NCBI GenBank assembly: GCA_963772165.1
Contig: CAVYWA010000027.1
Coordinates: forward strand, 77,021 to 141,020
Source: JAGVPT01 sp963772165
Lineage (GTDB): Bacteria > Bacteroidota > Ignavibacteria > UBA10030 > UBA8401
Reading direction: 5' to 3'
DNA length: 64,000 bases
Part shown: one piece after another, positions 50,605 through 59,051 of the stretch
How the letters are laid out: each line of letters begins with the position of its first letter
Numbering within the stretch: position 1 is the first letter of the stretch
Position numbers and translations under genes: made by a program
The notes under the pieces: model-generated
What the model saw: only the letters and a program-made list of their open reading frames with translations
Told to the model about the DNA's origin: nothing
Databases searched by the model: none

Positions 50605-53169
50605 TTAATAAAGGATCCTAAAACGTTGTTTCTTCTCCGAGCCGATAAAATTCACTGTCATTGTTTCACTTCCGTCATCGTTCCGGGAGCGAAGAACATT
50701 CTTCACAGGTTTTCCATCCACCGTGACCGCTTTCACTTTTTTTACACCGACAATCTTTGCCGTCACTGCATGTCCATGAAACGAAGAGACAACACATTCA
50801 AGCGAATGTGATTCTTCGTCATACCGCGCGCTGTAAAGAATCGCGTTGATGTTCTCAAGATAAGGATCGCGCGCAGCGCCAAAGTCAATTTCGCATCGTG
50901 TGGATTGGACGGCGTCGAGCGGGAAAACCATCGACGAAACTTTTTTATCGTTGCTCGTCCATGAATGAAGCGTCTCCCCTTTCCCTTTTATAACAATGTT
51001 TTTTTGCAAACCAAATGCAAGAGAGAAATTGGAAGAATCGAAGTTCGATGGACGCGGCCTTGAAACCGATAGATTCCACTCGTTTTCGGTAACACCGAAC
51101 AGGCGGTACAATACATTGAGATAAAAACCTCCCGCCCAGAGAAACGAGGGCTTGTCGATCTTGCCAAACTCGGGCGATGAAGTGTCGGCAAAACGATATT
51201 CATACATGGCGGGCTGTCCCATCGGACTTTGAGCGATCCCGTCCAGCGTCAGCGTCTTTTTCAAAAACTCCACCCCTTCGTTAATTTTTCCGCAGGACTG
51301 CAAGGCAAGAATGTACCATGCGGTGGAGTGGGGCCAGACGCCGCCGTTGGCATAAGCGTACGGAGCCCCCGCTTCATTTCCTAACAATTTAAAATACGAG
51401 ATCATCGAATCGGTGTGAAAGTCTGCCGGCGCAACAATACGCACACCGATACGTTGATCGACAAGTTCTTTGTTCGCCGTGTTGAGAAGCCGTACCGACC
51501 TGTCTTTATTTATCGCACCATACAGAGGAGCCAGCAGCGACCCCGCATAATAGTGAGCATCGCGATCTGTTCCGTTGAAGTTCGTGAGGAATTGCTGGCC
51601 GTCATCCCACAATCGTTCGTTCAGCATTTTCTGCATGTTGTCCGCAGAAACTTCAAGTTCAAGCAAATGTTCCGCATCGTTCTTCCCGAGCGCGGCGCCG
51701 ACATAGGCGAAATCCCTAAGCGCCCGAATGGTTAGGATCGTCAGATATGACCGGGGCCCTTCACGATTGCCGATGTCCCACCAGTCCGGATGCTTCGCAT
51801 ACATCAAGCCGTCTGCTTTGCGCTGGGTCAGAATCAGTTCAATGCTCTTGCTCATGAGCGGGTAGAGGGCTTGCAGCGTAGCGGAATCGAGAGAATGCCG
51901 GTAGTAACTTGCCGTGGCGAGAATGAACCAGAGGTGATTCCAGTTGTCGGGGGCACAATACTCTGTTTTAAAGCCGTCGTCGCGCCAGTAGTAGGCATGA
52001 GGAATCACGTCCTCTTTCGAGAGCGAGGCAATATAGAACAAATCTCTTTTCACGCGCCGGAGGTCGAAGTTGACTGCCCCAAGATCCGTCAGCAGCACAT
52101 CGTGCGTAAAGAAGAAATTATACTCCGCCGGACACGGCATCGGCAGAATTTGTCCGTCGATGTAATGAGCGTTCGAAGCAATGAGTCCGCGCGCCCAAAT
52201 CGCCGAACGGTCCAGCCAGGGATCACCGGTGACGAAATGCGATTCCTTTTCCGCTTTTTGAGTAATGTAATTATCGTACTCCTCAACCTCCTGCCGCCAG
52301 ACGCCGGCGAGAAAGCTTGTTCGCTTCTTTACCTCATCGCGGGGACAACTGCCAACGATCTGCACAATCATCAGGGAATCATTCGGGGCAAGTTCATCCC
52401 GGTATAAAAATGCCGCAACCGGTTGTCCTGGGGAAGATGCGGGAATCAGTTTCTGGCCCAACCGTGATGTCGAATCGCTTATCCATTGCGAGGTACCGCT
52501 GTCGGTTGCCGCAAGTTCTTTTGCGCTTGACGACCAGCTTTCCGGATGAAGGCCGGCATTTTCGACAAACACGCTCGCCTGTTTTGTTTGTGGGTCGTCA
52601 AAATGTGCAACGATTGCATTCACCGTACTATCGTACTCCGTCCATGCAGAATCTTTTCGCGCATACGTCTGACACGTCCGAAGGCTTAAAAGAAGATGAG
52701 CGTAAACTTCCACGGGAATCTTCCGACCGGAAATATTTTTGATCCGCAGAGAAACTACCATCGCCGGCTGATTCATGCAAAATTCGTACGAAAGAAAATA
52801 TTCGAGCTCGGCTTCCCGCCGATGAAATGTTGTTTTGTGCGGGCTGAGCGTATAGTCCCAGGGTTCTCTCCCGAGCCAACGCTTCGCCTCCCGCCCCGTC
52901 CGAATGCCGAGAGCAAACGGCAAAGAATTGCCCCGCTTCCAGTAGTCGGTGCTGACGTCAATGCTGTTCGCAACCGGATAGTAAAAACTGACCCGGGAAG
53001 GTATGGGGCGGCTCTCGTGGAATTCGGCGCCGGCAAACCTTCCCCCCACTTCCACCTGGCCGTAGTGCCGGTCAAAAAAAACCGTGAGGGGTTCGCTGAC
53101 GCTTTGTGCCAGCACGCTGCTCCACCCGAGAAGACTACACGCAACTATTATTGCTTTGAAATATTTCAT
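50605..53169 (-). CDS. Secreted (alpha/alpha)6 glycoside hydrolase-like protein
   Basis: 854 residues from MKYFKAIIVACSL; the signal peptide ends near VLAQS. The N-terminal 250 residues are a beta domain; the middle is a helical barrel with LPMPCPAEYNFFFTHDVLL, HPDWWDIGNREGPRSYLTIL and ANGGVWPHSTAWYILALQS, patterns shared by GH15/GH63/GH94-type enzymes. A C-terminal beta domain follows. The precise family is uncertain. It lies between the ABC permeases and the dehydrogenase, suggesting periplasmic trimming of the imported glycan. Confidence 0.8.
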   Translation of the reverse strand: MKYFKAIIVACSLLGWSSVLAQSVSEPLTVFFDRHYGQVEVGGRFAGAEFHESRPIPSRVSFYYPVANSIDVSTDYWKRGNSLPFALGIRTGREAKRWLGREPWDYTLSPHKTTFHRREAELEYFLSYEFCMNQPAMVVSLRIKNISGRKIPVEVYAHLLLSLRTCQTYARKDSAWTEYDSTVNAIVAHFDDPQTKQASVFVENAGLHPESWSSSAKELAATDSGTSQWISDSTSRLGQKLIPASSPGQPVAAFLYRDELAPNDSLMIVQIVGSCPRDEVKKRTSFLAGVWRQEVEEYDNYITQKAEKESHFVTGDPWLDRSAIWARGLIASNAHYIDGQILPMPCPAEYNFFFTHDVLLTDLGAVNFDLRRVKRDLFYIASLSKEDVIPHAYYWRDDGFKTEYCAPDNWNHLWFILATASYYRHSLDSATLQALYPLMSKSIELILTQRKADGLMYAKHPDWWDIGNREGPRSYLTILTIRALRDFAYVGAALGKNDAEHLLELEVSADNMQKMLNERLWDDGQQFLTNFNGTDRDAHYYAGSLLAPLYGAINKDRSVRLLNTANKELVDQRIGVRIVAPADFHTDSMISYFKLLGNEAGAPYAYANGGVWPHSTAWYILALQSCGKINEGVEFLKKTLTLDGIAQSPMGQPAMYEYRFADTSSPEFGKIDKPSFLWAGGFYLNVLYRLFGVTENEWNLSVSRPRPSNFDSSNFSLAFGLQKNIVIKGKGETLHSWTSNDKKVSSMVFPLDAVQSTRCEIDFGAARDPYLENINAILYSARYDEESHSLECVVSSFHGHAVTAKIVGVKKVKAVTVDGKPVKNVLRSRNDDGSETMTVNFIGSEKKQRFRILY

Positions 53170-53262
53170 TTCTTCTTTCTTGTACTCTCCAGGGGGAGAG
53201 CGATAGTTCATTGGTCATGATGTTTATAAACTTTTCACGGAGTACCCTGCGCTGGAATTGAG

Positions 53263-53323
53263 CGGTGCGAGACGATCCACTGCATTTCTACAAGCTGCGG
53301 GAGGCCGAATCGATCTCGCACCG
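53263..53323. repeat. Long inverted repeat inside the mannoside operon
   Basis: CGGTGCGAGACGAT (53263–53276) pairs with ATCGATCTCGCACCG (53309–53323), with one bulged base and a 32-nt loop. It lies in the only sizeable gap of the operon, between the permease stop and the glycosidase start. It may set differential message stability or be a regulator site. Confidence 0.65.
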
Positions 53324-53364
53324 AACATGCATCGGCAAATATTATCATGGGGATTTCTTTGCCG

Positions 53365-54177
53365 TCACCCCTTAATTCCGGTGTATGCCATGCCTTCGAT
53401 GAAGTAACGCTGGAAAAAGGCGTACGCGATCACAACCGGAAGCGCCAGCAGCGTTGCGGCAGCAAGCTGCATCCCGAGCTGCGATTCGGCCTCGCCGCCG
53501 ATGACGAAGATCGTGACAAGCTGCGGCATCGTCATGAGCGTTCGTTCACGGACGACGATCAACGGCCAGAGGACGTCGTTCCAACTCGCCATGAACGTAA
53601 GGATTGCCACGGTTACGATCACTGCACGGGAAAGCGGCCAGATCAAAAGAAACAAAATCCGGAGTTCCGAACAACCGTCGATGCGTGCGGCATCGATCAA
53701 CGCTTGCGGCAAACTCATGAAGAACTGGCGGAACACGATAATGCTGAACGCGCTCATCATCGTCGGCGCAATCAACGAGATGTACGTATCGGTGAGGCCG
53801 AGCTTCACCATTAAAATGTATTGCGGGATCAACGTAATCTGGAATGGAATCATCATCGTGAAAAGAATCAAGGCGTACAAAAGCTTGCTGCCGAAAAACC
53901 GAAGCCGCGCCAGGGCATACCCGACCATCGAACCAAACAGCACGACCGATGCCGTCGTCGAAAGCGAAACGATGAGACTGTTGAGAAACGCTCTGCCGAT
54001 GGGGATCTTTGTCAGCACTTGTTCATAACTGTGCAGCGACGCCTGGGATGACCAGAGCGAGAGGCTGCTGATTTCCAGCTCGGGCTTGATCGAGCCGACA
54101 AGCATCCATAAGAACGGATATGCAAAAACCACCGCACCAACGACGAGAAAGAAATATCGCAACGATGATTTGATCAT
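53365..54177 (-). CDS. ABC sugar transporter permease (MalG type)
   Basis: 270 residues with six membrane helices. The EAA loop that contacts the ATPase is visible as LPQALIDAARIDGCSELRILFLLIWPL. It ends with the typical FQRYFIEGMAYTGIKG. The start overlaps the stop of the MalF-type gene (ATGA). It imports a carbohydrate together with the two upstream genes. Confidence 0.93.
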   Translation of the reverse strand: MIKSSLRYFFLVVGAVVFAYPFLWMLVGSIKPELEISSLSLWSSQASLHSYEQVLTKIPIGRAFLNSLIVSLSTTASVVLFGSMVGYALARLRFFGSKLLYALILFTMMIPFQITLIPQYILMVKLGLTDTYISLIAPTMMSAFSIIVFRQFFMSLPQALIDAARIDGCSELRILFLLIWPLSRAVIVTVAILTFMASWNDVLWPLIVVRERTLMTMPQLVTIFVIGGEAESQLGMQLAAATLLALPVVIAYAFFQRYFIEGMAYTGIKG

Positions 54178-55064
54178 GACGGCTCCGCCTCAACCACTTT
54201 ACGCTGCAAAAGAACCACCGAAAGAATGACGAGTGCAAAAACAAACCCCAGCGCTGCGGCATATCCCATGTGTCCGAAGTAAAACGCCTGGTTATAGATG
54301 TATAACATGCCGGACATGGTGCTCTGCATCGGACCGCCGCCGGTGAGGACATACGGCTCTATGAAAAGAGAGAATCCGCCGATTGTTGAAAGCGCGACGA
54401 TGAGCACCATGGTAGGATTCAGCATGGGGAGCGTAATCTTAAAAAACTGGCTGTACTTATCCGCTCCGTCGAGGCTTGCCGACTCATAAATTTCTTTCGG
54501 GATATTTTGCAGCCCGACGAGAAAGAGGACGATGTAGATGCCGACGTTCTTCCAGGTCGCCATGATCGCTATGGACGGCATCGCTAATCCGGGATCAATA
54601 AGCCAGGGTACTTTCGGTATGCCGAAGACATTCAAAAGAGAATTCAGCACTCCTGAGTCGAACGAGTACAGGTTTTGCCAAAGGATTGTGACAACGACTC
54701 CCGATACGACGACGGGCAGAAAATAGACCGCGCGAAAAAATCCCCGAAACATTCCCCTGGAGTGCAGCAGCAGCGAAAATCCCAGCGCCACCACGATCTG
54801 CAGCGGGATATGGATAAGCAGGAAAATGAATGTGTTGAACATCGCCCTGAAAAACTGCGGGTCCGACGACAAACGCTGGAAATTTTTCATGCCGACCCAT
54901 TCCATCGGCGTGACGATATTCCAGCGGTGGAAGATCAAAATAAAAGAGAACACGAGCGGGTATGCCACGAACAGGAGGAAAAAAATAACGTACGGCAGAA
55001 TGAACCAATAGCTGTTTCGTTCGCTTTGCCGAATTGCTTTAAAGATGTTCACTGTCCGGTTCAT
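54174..55064 (-). CDS. ABC sugar transporter permease (MalF type)
   Basis: 296 residues from ATG 55064, which overlaps the binding-protein stop (ATGA); earlier ATGs lie inside that gene. Six membrane helices; EAA loop at PKEIYESASLDGADKYSQFFKITLPML. It pairs with the MalG-type permease. No ATPase gene is in the locus, so a shared MsiK/MalK-like ATPase elsewhere is needed. Confidence 0.93.
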   Translation of the reverse strand: MNRTVNIFKAIRQSERNSYWFILPYVIFFLLFVAYPLVFSFILIFHRWNIVTPMEWVGMKNFQRLSSDPQFFRAMFNTFIFLLIHIPLQIVVALGFSLLLHSRGMFRGFFRAVYFLPVVVSGVVVTILWQNLYSFDSGVLNSLLNVFGIPKVPWLIDPGLAMPSIAIMATWKNVGIYIVLFLVGLQNIPKEIYESASLDGADKYSQFFKITLPMLNPTMVLIVALSTIGGFSLFIEPYVLTGGGPMQSTMSGMLYIYNQAFYFGHMGYAAALGFVFALVILSVVLLQRKVVEAEPS

Positions 55065-56374
55065 TGATTCCATTCTATGATAGCGCGGCACCTCTGTGCG
55101 GCGTCGCGAACCGCTTCAGCGGGAGACTTGCGTCCATAGACCGCACATATCTCGTATTCTTGCGAGATTGCGTCGAAAATTTCTTTCAAGTCCGCAACCG
55201 TGTCCATCCCGCGGGTGTGGACTGCCTGCTCGGCAAATTTCACCATCAACGGATTTTTTTCGAAGTAACGTGCGAAAAGCGGATTCGTAAGCAAATCCCC
55301 ACGAACGGGAACCTGGTTTGTAATCTCCAGCATCAGGAGGTCGTGTTCCGCCGTGACAAGAAATTTCACAAACTCCCACGATTCTTTCGGGTGCTCCGTC
55401 GTGCTGAAAATAGCGATATTCTTGTAGTCTCCCGAGGTGTAGACAGGTCCCTGATGATCATCCGGCACAGGAAGAGGAGCCACGTCGAAGTGAATGTTCG
55501 GTGCGAATTTTGAGATCGTGGCAATTTCCCATGGGCCGGCGAAGTGCGTCGCCTTTCTTTCGAGAAGAAACGGATCTCCCCCCTGGAAAAATGTCCGGGG
55601 AAAATATCCCCTGCTGTAACATTGCTGGAAAAAGCCGAAGACTCTTTCAGCATCGCGGTTTTCGAAAGCGACGTTGTCGTTTTTGAACAGCGTCTCTCCG
55701 CCGGTCGCTGCGATATAGAACGGATAGACGTCGAACAGCCTCTCCCACCAGATCGGGCGAATATCGCGCTCTCCCATCCAGACGTCAATTTGTCCGTCGT
55801 TGTTGGTGGCGCGTGTTACTTTTTTTGCGGCAGAATAATATTCCGAATACGTGCGCGGGACTTTTTCGATGCCGGCGGCTTTCAGCATGCCGATATTATA
55901 GAACATCATCACCGGGTTTGTTTTCCACGGCATTTGATAGTAGTGGCCGTTGCTCGTCTTGAATATTGCGAGCAAATCTTTTGGGATTCGTGCCGATGCA
56001 ATGGAATCAAAATCGGGAAATTTATCCAGCGCCACCAAACCGCCTGCCTGCGTATATTCGCGCAACGCGACGGGATTAATGTTCGAGCAAACATCGGGAG
56101 TCGTCTTCCCGGCAATCGCTGCAAGAAGAACTTCTTCGGTTGATTGGCTCACGGGAATAGGCTGCATGCGCACCTGAATATACGGATGCAGGCGGTTCCA
56201 CATTTTTACGATCGTGTCGGCCAGCTGAATTTCTTGCGGGTTGGGTGCCGGCCAATAGGTAAGAGTGATAACGGCATTATCACGGGGTGCGGAAGTATCG
56301 TGACGCTCCGAACATGCCGGCAGGCAGATCAGCAGAAAAATTCCAATCGTACTTTTTTGAAGAAATGTTTTCAT
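55061..56374 (-). CDS. ABC sugar transporter substrate-binding lipoprotein
   Basis: 437 residues. Signal peptide with lipobox ICLPAC gives a lipoprotein anchored in the envelope. The body is a cluster-type sugar-binding protein: VITLTYWPAPNPQEIQLADTI near the start, YYQMPWKTNPVMMFYNIGML in the hinge region, and GDPFLLERKATHFAGPWEI. It delivers an oligosaccharide to the two permeases encoded next. Mannosides are inferred from the GH2 and GH130 genes downstream. Confidence 0.92.
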   Translation of the reverse strand: MKTFLQKSTIGIFLLICLPACSERHDTSAPRDNAVITLTYWPAPNPQEIQLADTIVKMWNRLHPYIQVRMQPIPVSQSTEEVLLAAIAGKTTPDVCSNINPVALREYTQAGGLVALDKFPDFDSIASARIPKDLLAIFKTSNGHYYQMPWKTNPVMMFYNIGMLKAAGIEKVPRTYSEYYSAAKKVTRATNNDGQIDVWMGERDIRPIWWERLFDVYPFYIAATGGETLFKNDNVAFENRDAERVFGFFQQCYSRGYFPRTFFQGGDPFLLERKATHFAGPWEIATISKFAPNIHFDVAPLPVPDDHQGPVYTSGDYKNIAIFSTTEHPKESWEFVKFLVTAEHDLLMLEITNQVPVRGDLLTNPLFARYFEKNPLMVKFAEQAVHTRGMDTVADLKEIFDAISQEYEICAVYGRKSPAEAVRDAAQRCRAIIEWNQ

Positions 56375-56380
56375 CGGTAC

Positions 56381-57991
56381 TCAATCCCACGTCTGCCAAT
56401 CATAGTCGATGGAAGGGAAGGCCGTGTGCGGAAAGATCCCCCCCTTTTTTACCGTGTACACATCGATCGCTTTTGGGTAATTCTCAACTTCGACATGAAG
56501 TTCCTTGAGCGCGTCATCATTGATCTTCACGGCGTACTGCTGTTTGAGCTTCAGGATTTTATGAAGCAGCATGCTCGTCTCCTGGTAGGCAAACGAATCA
56601 CGGCCAACATCTTCTTTGACCTCGGCAAAGGGCCGAATATTTCCCTTTTCATCCCGGTAGTCTTTTTCGTGCTCATGATAATACCGGAGGAGCGTGCTAT
56701 CGTCCCTGTTCACATTGTCGTCGATTTCCATTTTGGCTGTTCGGTACACCAGTTTTTCTTCCCACCATGTTGTCTGTTTCGCAACGCTCTCCCGCTTTTG
56801 CAGTCCTCTCCGGTAGGCCTCCGCCGTCAACAGTCTGTCCCGTACCATGCGCCAGACAATGTCTTCAACCGAAGCATCATACGACCGTGCAGATTTCGCG
56901 TCAAGCCGGATATAAAGATCTCTTGGTTTTTCCCAGTTAAGGAAATCTCCCATGAGGAACTTGCTGTTTTTCATCCTTACGAGCACATTCGGCCTGTACA
57001 ACTCCGCAGAATCGGGGTTCGGATATTTTTCCAATTCACGTTCTTTTCCGATCCCCCACGACGCATACTTTTCAGCGGAAAGAAATTTTTTCCCGAGATA
57101 GGCCCGGAGAATATAAAACGATTCCTTATCGATGACGGGGTCCTGCGCAAGCAGCATCCGATGGACATAGTGGTCCGACAGCGAATCTGAGACGTGCTGG
57201 AGCAATGCGCGCCGGACATCTTCGTGCAGTTTGGTGTTATCGGTTTCCGTGATGATCGGGTTCGTCCACGCGTCGGTGATTTTCACAATATACCATCCGT
57301 CGGGTGCGCTGATCGGCGGAGTAAGCTTCCCGGCCGGCAGAGAATCGATCGCTGCGGCGAGCGCCGGGTTTTTCATCTCCAATCGAAATCCGGTCGTCTG
57401 CATCGACCGATTCTCTGCCGTGATGGAATCCGGGCACTCGGCGGCAAACAACGAATCGAACGACGCTCCATCGCGCAGCAGTTTCGCTTGCCGAAAGATG
57501 TCTTCTTTTGTTTTAGCGTAAAGCCATTTCAGGCCGAGGTGTACATTCTCCTTCGAAACCCCCCGCGCAATTTCTTTATCGGAGATGGTGACCCCGTGGA
57601 GGACATCGTCTTTGTAAAGCTCCTCGGTAGCGAGATCGGCTTCAACTTCATCAAGAATTTCTTTGACCGTGGGGGAAGATTGCAACCCGCGATGATACCC
57701 GTCGAGTGCGAGAAGCTTTTCATAGATCATGTAGGTGAGATAATGTTTCTTCGAGTCGGATGAACGCTTTGTAAACGCCGGACCATACTCATAACTCAAG
57801 AGAAATTCCTGGGCAGTAACTTTCCACGGACCGATGTTGGCAAGAATAACCGAGCTGTATTTCGGGTCGAGATAGAAACTCGACGGCATGTCCGGGGTGT
57901 GTTGGGCGAGAACCAACGGAGAGGTCGTAAGGAGAAGCACACTTACCAGCGCAAAGATATGTCCCTTCCGCTCACAGCTTCTGGTGTTCAC
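56381..57991 (-). CDS. Periplasmic parvulin-type peptidyl-prolyl isomerase (SurA/PrsA-like)
   Basis: 536 residues from GTG 57991 (AGGTGGAA upstream). Signal peptide ends near LVLAQ. SurA-like helices flank a rotamase domain at about residues 150–265 (HLGLKWLYAKTKEDIFRQAK…FDSLFAAECPD…LPAGKLTPPISAPDGWYIVKI). A long helical C-terminal part follows. It would assist folding of outer-membrane or secreted proteins. It sits between the PorV-like gene and the ABC importer with gaps of 6–8 bp. Confidence 0.85.
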   Translation of the reverse strand: MNTRSCERKGHIFALVSVLLLTTSPLVLAQHTPDMPSSFYLDPKYSSVILANIGPWKVTAQEFLLSYEYGPAFTKRSSDSKKHYLTYMIYEKLLALDGYHRGLQSSPTVKEILDEVEADLATEELYKDDVLHGVTISDKEIARGVSKENVHLGLKWLYAKTKEDIFRQAKLLRDGASFDSLFAAECPDSITAENRSMQTTGFRLEMKNPALAAAIDSLPAGKLTPPISAPDGWYIVKITDAWTNPIITETDNTKLHEDVRRALLQHVSDSLSDHYVHRMLLAQDPVIDKESFYILRAYLGKKFLSAEKYASWGIGKERELEKYPNPDSAELYRPNVLVRMKNSKFLMGDFLNWEKPRDLYIRLDAKSARSYDASVEDIVWRMVRDRLLTAEAYRRGLQKRESVAKQTTWWEEKLVYRTAKMEIDDNVNRDDSTLLRYYHEHEKDYRDEKGNIRPFAEVKEDVGRDSFAYQETSMLLHKILKLKQQYAVKINDDALKELHVEVENYPKAIDVYTVKKGGIFPHTAFPSIDYDWQTWD

Positions 57992-57999
57992 TGTTCCAC

Positions 58000-59031
58000 C
58001 TAAAATCGGACTGCAAGAGAAAACGAATGCACGCCCTCAAGCCGTCCATAATCCCGATAAGCGTAATCAAACTTCACCGTTGAGCTGCTGGAGATCAGGC
58101 TCGATGTGACACCAACCCCGAGAGAAAGGCCTCCCTCACTATCATTCAGGAAGAGGGACTGATACCCGGCGCGAAGAAAGACAAAGTCGCGAATGGCAAA
58201 TTCGGTTCCCACGTTCACGCTTTCATAATTGTCGTTTGGATGGATCGCGTCGAAGGCGACCGTCCATCGATACGTGTCGTTCTCCAGCACATTCGTCGAG
58301 ACCCCGATCTGGAAACGGAGCGGCAGGTCCCATGAGTTCATCTCAATGTCGGCAGGGATTTGGTCGTTCGTTCCCGGCTTCGTCGCGTCGAGTTGAATAA
58401 ATTCCCGCGTATCACTCCCCGAGAGCGTCATCGGCGTTCCAAAATTCGAGAGCGTCGCTCCGATAACCATTCCGCCGAAAAGATCAGTTTTGAATAATGT
58501 TCCGACATCAACGGCAAATGCATCCGCGGTTTCATGCCAGATCGATTCTTGAATGAACTTTGCCGTGAAGCCGACGGAGAAACGGTCGCTCAGCAGGCGG
58601 GCATAGGAGAGTCCTGCGGCGACATCACTGGCGCTGAAATATTCTCCCGTGCCATCGGGCATCTCCACCGTCGTCACCGCCATGTCGGCCATCGTCAGAG
58701 AGGTGAGACTGAATCCGAGCGTCCCGAGGCTTCCCACGGGGAGAACGAGGCCGGCAAAATCAAATTTTGTATCCGCAATCCAATCGGTATGGGAAAGTAT
58801 TGCTTCGGTGCCGGAAAGGTTGGCGATGCCCGCGGGATTCCAGTACAGCGCCGTGGCATCGTTGGCGAGGCTCACGAATGCACCGCCGACACCGATCGCA
58901 GGAGCGCCCACGGAAATTTCCAGGAACGTCGCCGCAGTGGTCCCCGTCTTCGAGACGTCAACAGCGCTTTGCCCGTAACCCACGAACGGGAGTAATGCAC
59001 CGATAAATATAATCTGCAAACATTTGTTCAT
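58000..59031 (-). CDS. PorV/PorQ-family outer-membrane protein
   Basis: 343 residues, signal peptide ending at VGYGQ. The family start is GTTAATFLEISVGAPAIGVGGAFVSLANDATALYWNPAGIANLS, shown here only in part: ARAVGMGG-like APAIGVGGAFVSLAND and ALYWNPAGIA. A barrel follows, ending in FSLAVRF. PorV carries T9SS cargo from the translocon to the attachment complex. Being 20 bp after a T9SS cargo gene suggests dedicated handling of that cargo. Confidence 0.9.
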   Translation of the reverse strand: MNKCLQIIFIGALLPFVGYGQSAVDVSKTGTTAATFLEISVGAPAIGVGGAFVSLANDATALYWNPAGIANLSGTEAILSHTDWIADTKFDFAGLVLPVGSLGTLGFSLTSLTMADMAVTTVEMPDGTGEYFSASDVAAGLSYARLLSDRFSVGFTAKFIQESIWHETADAFAVDVGTLFKTDLFGGMVIGATLSNFGTPMTLSGSDTREFIQLDATKPGTNDQIPADIEMNSWDLPLRFQIGVSTNVLENDTYRWTVAFDAIHPNDNYESVNVGTEFAIRDFVFLRAGYQSLFLNDSEGGLSLGVGVTSSLISSSSTVKFDYAYRDYGRLEGVHSFSLAVRF

Positions 59032-59051
59032 CTAGATTCACTCCGGCTTCA

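Noticed and set aside
56144..57190. A 348-codon plus-strand open frame opposite the parvulin isomerase
   Set aside because: No signal, motif or ribosome-binding site; the opposite strand encodes a complete SurA-like protein.
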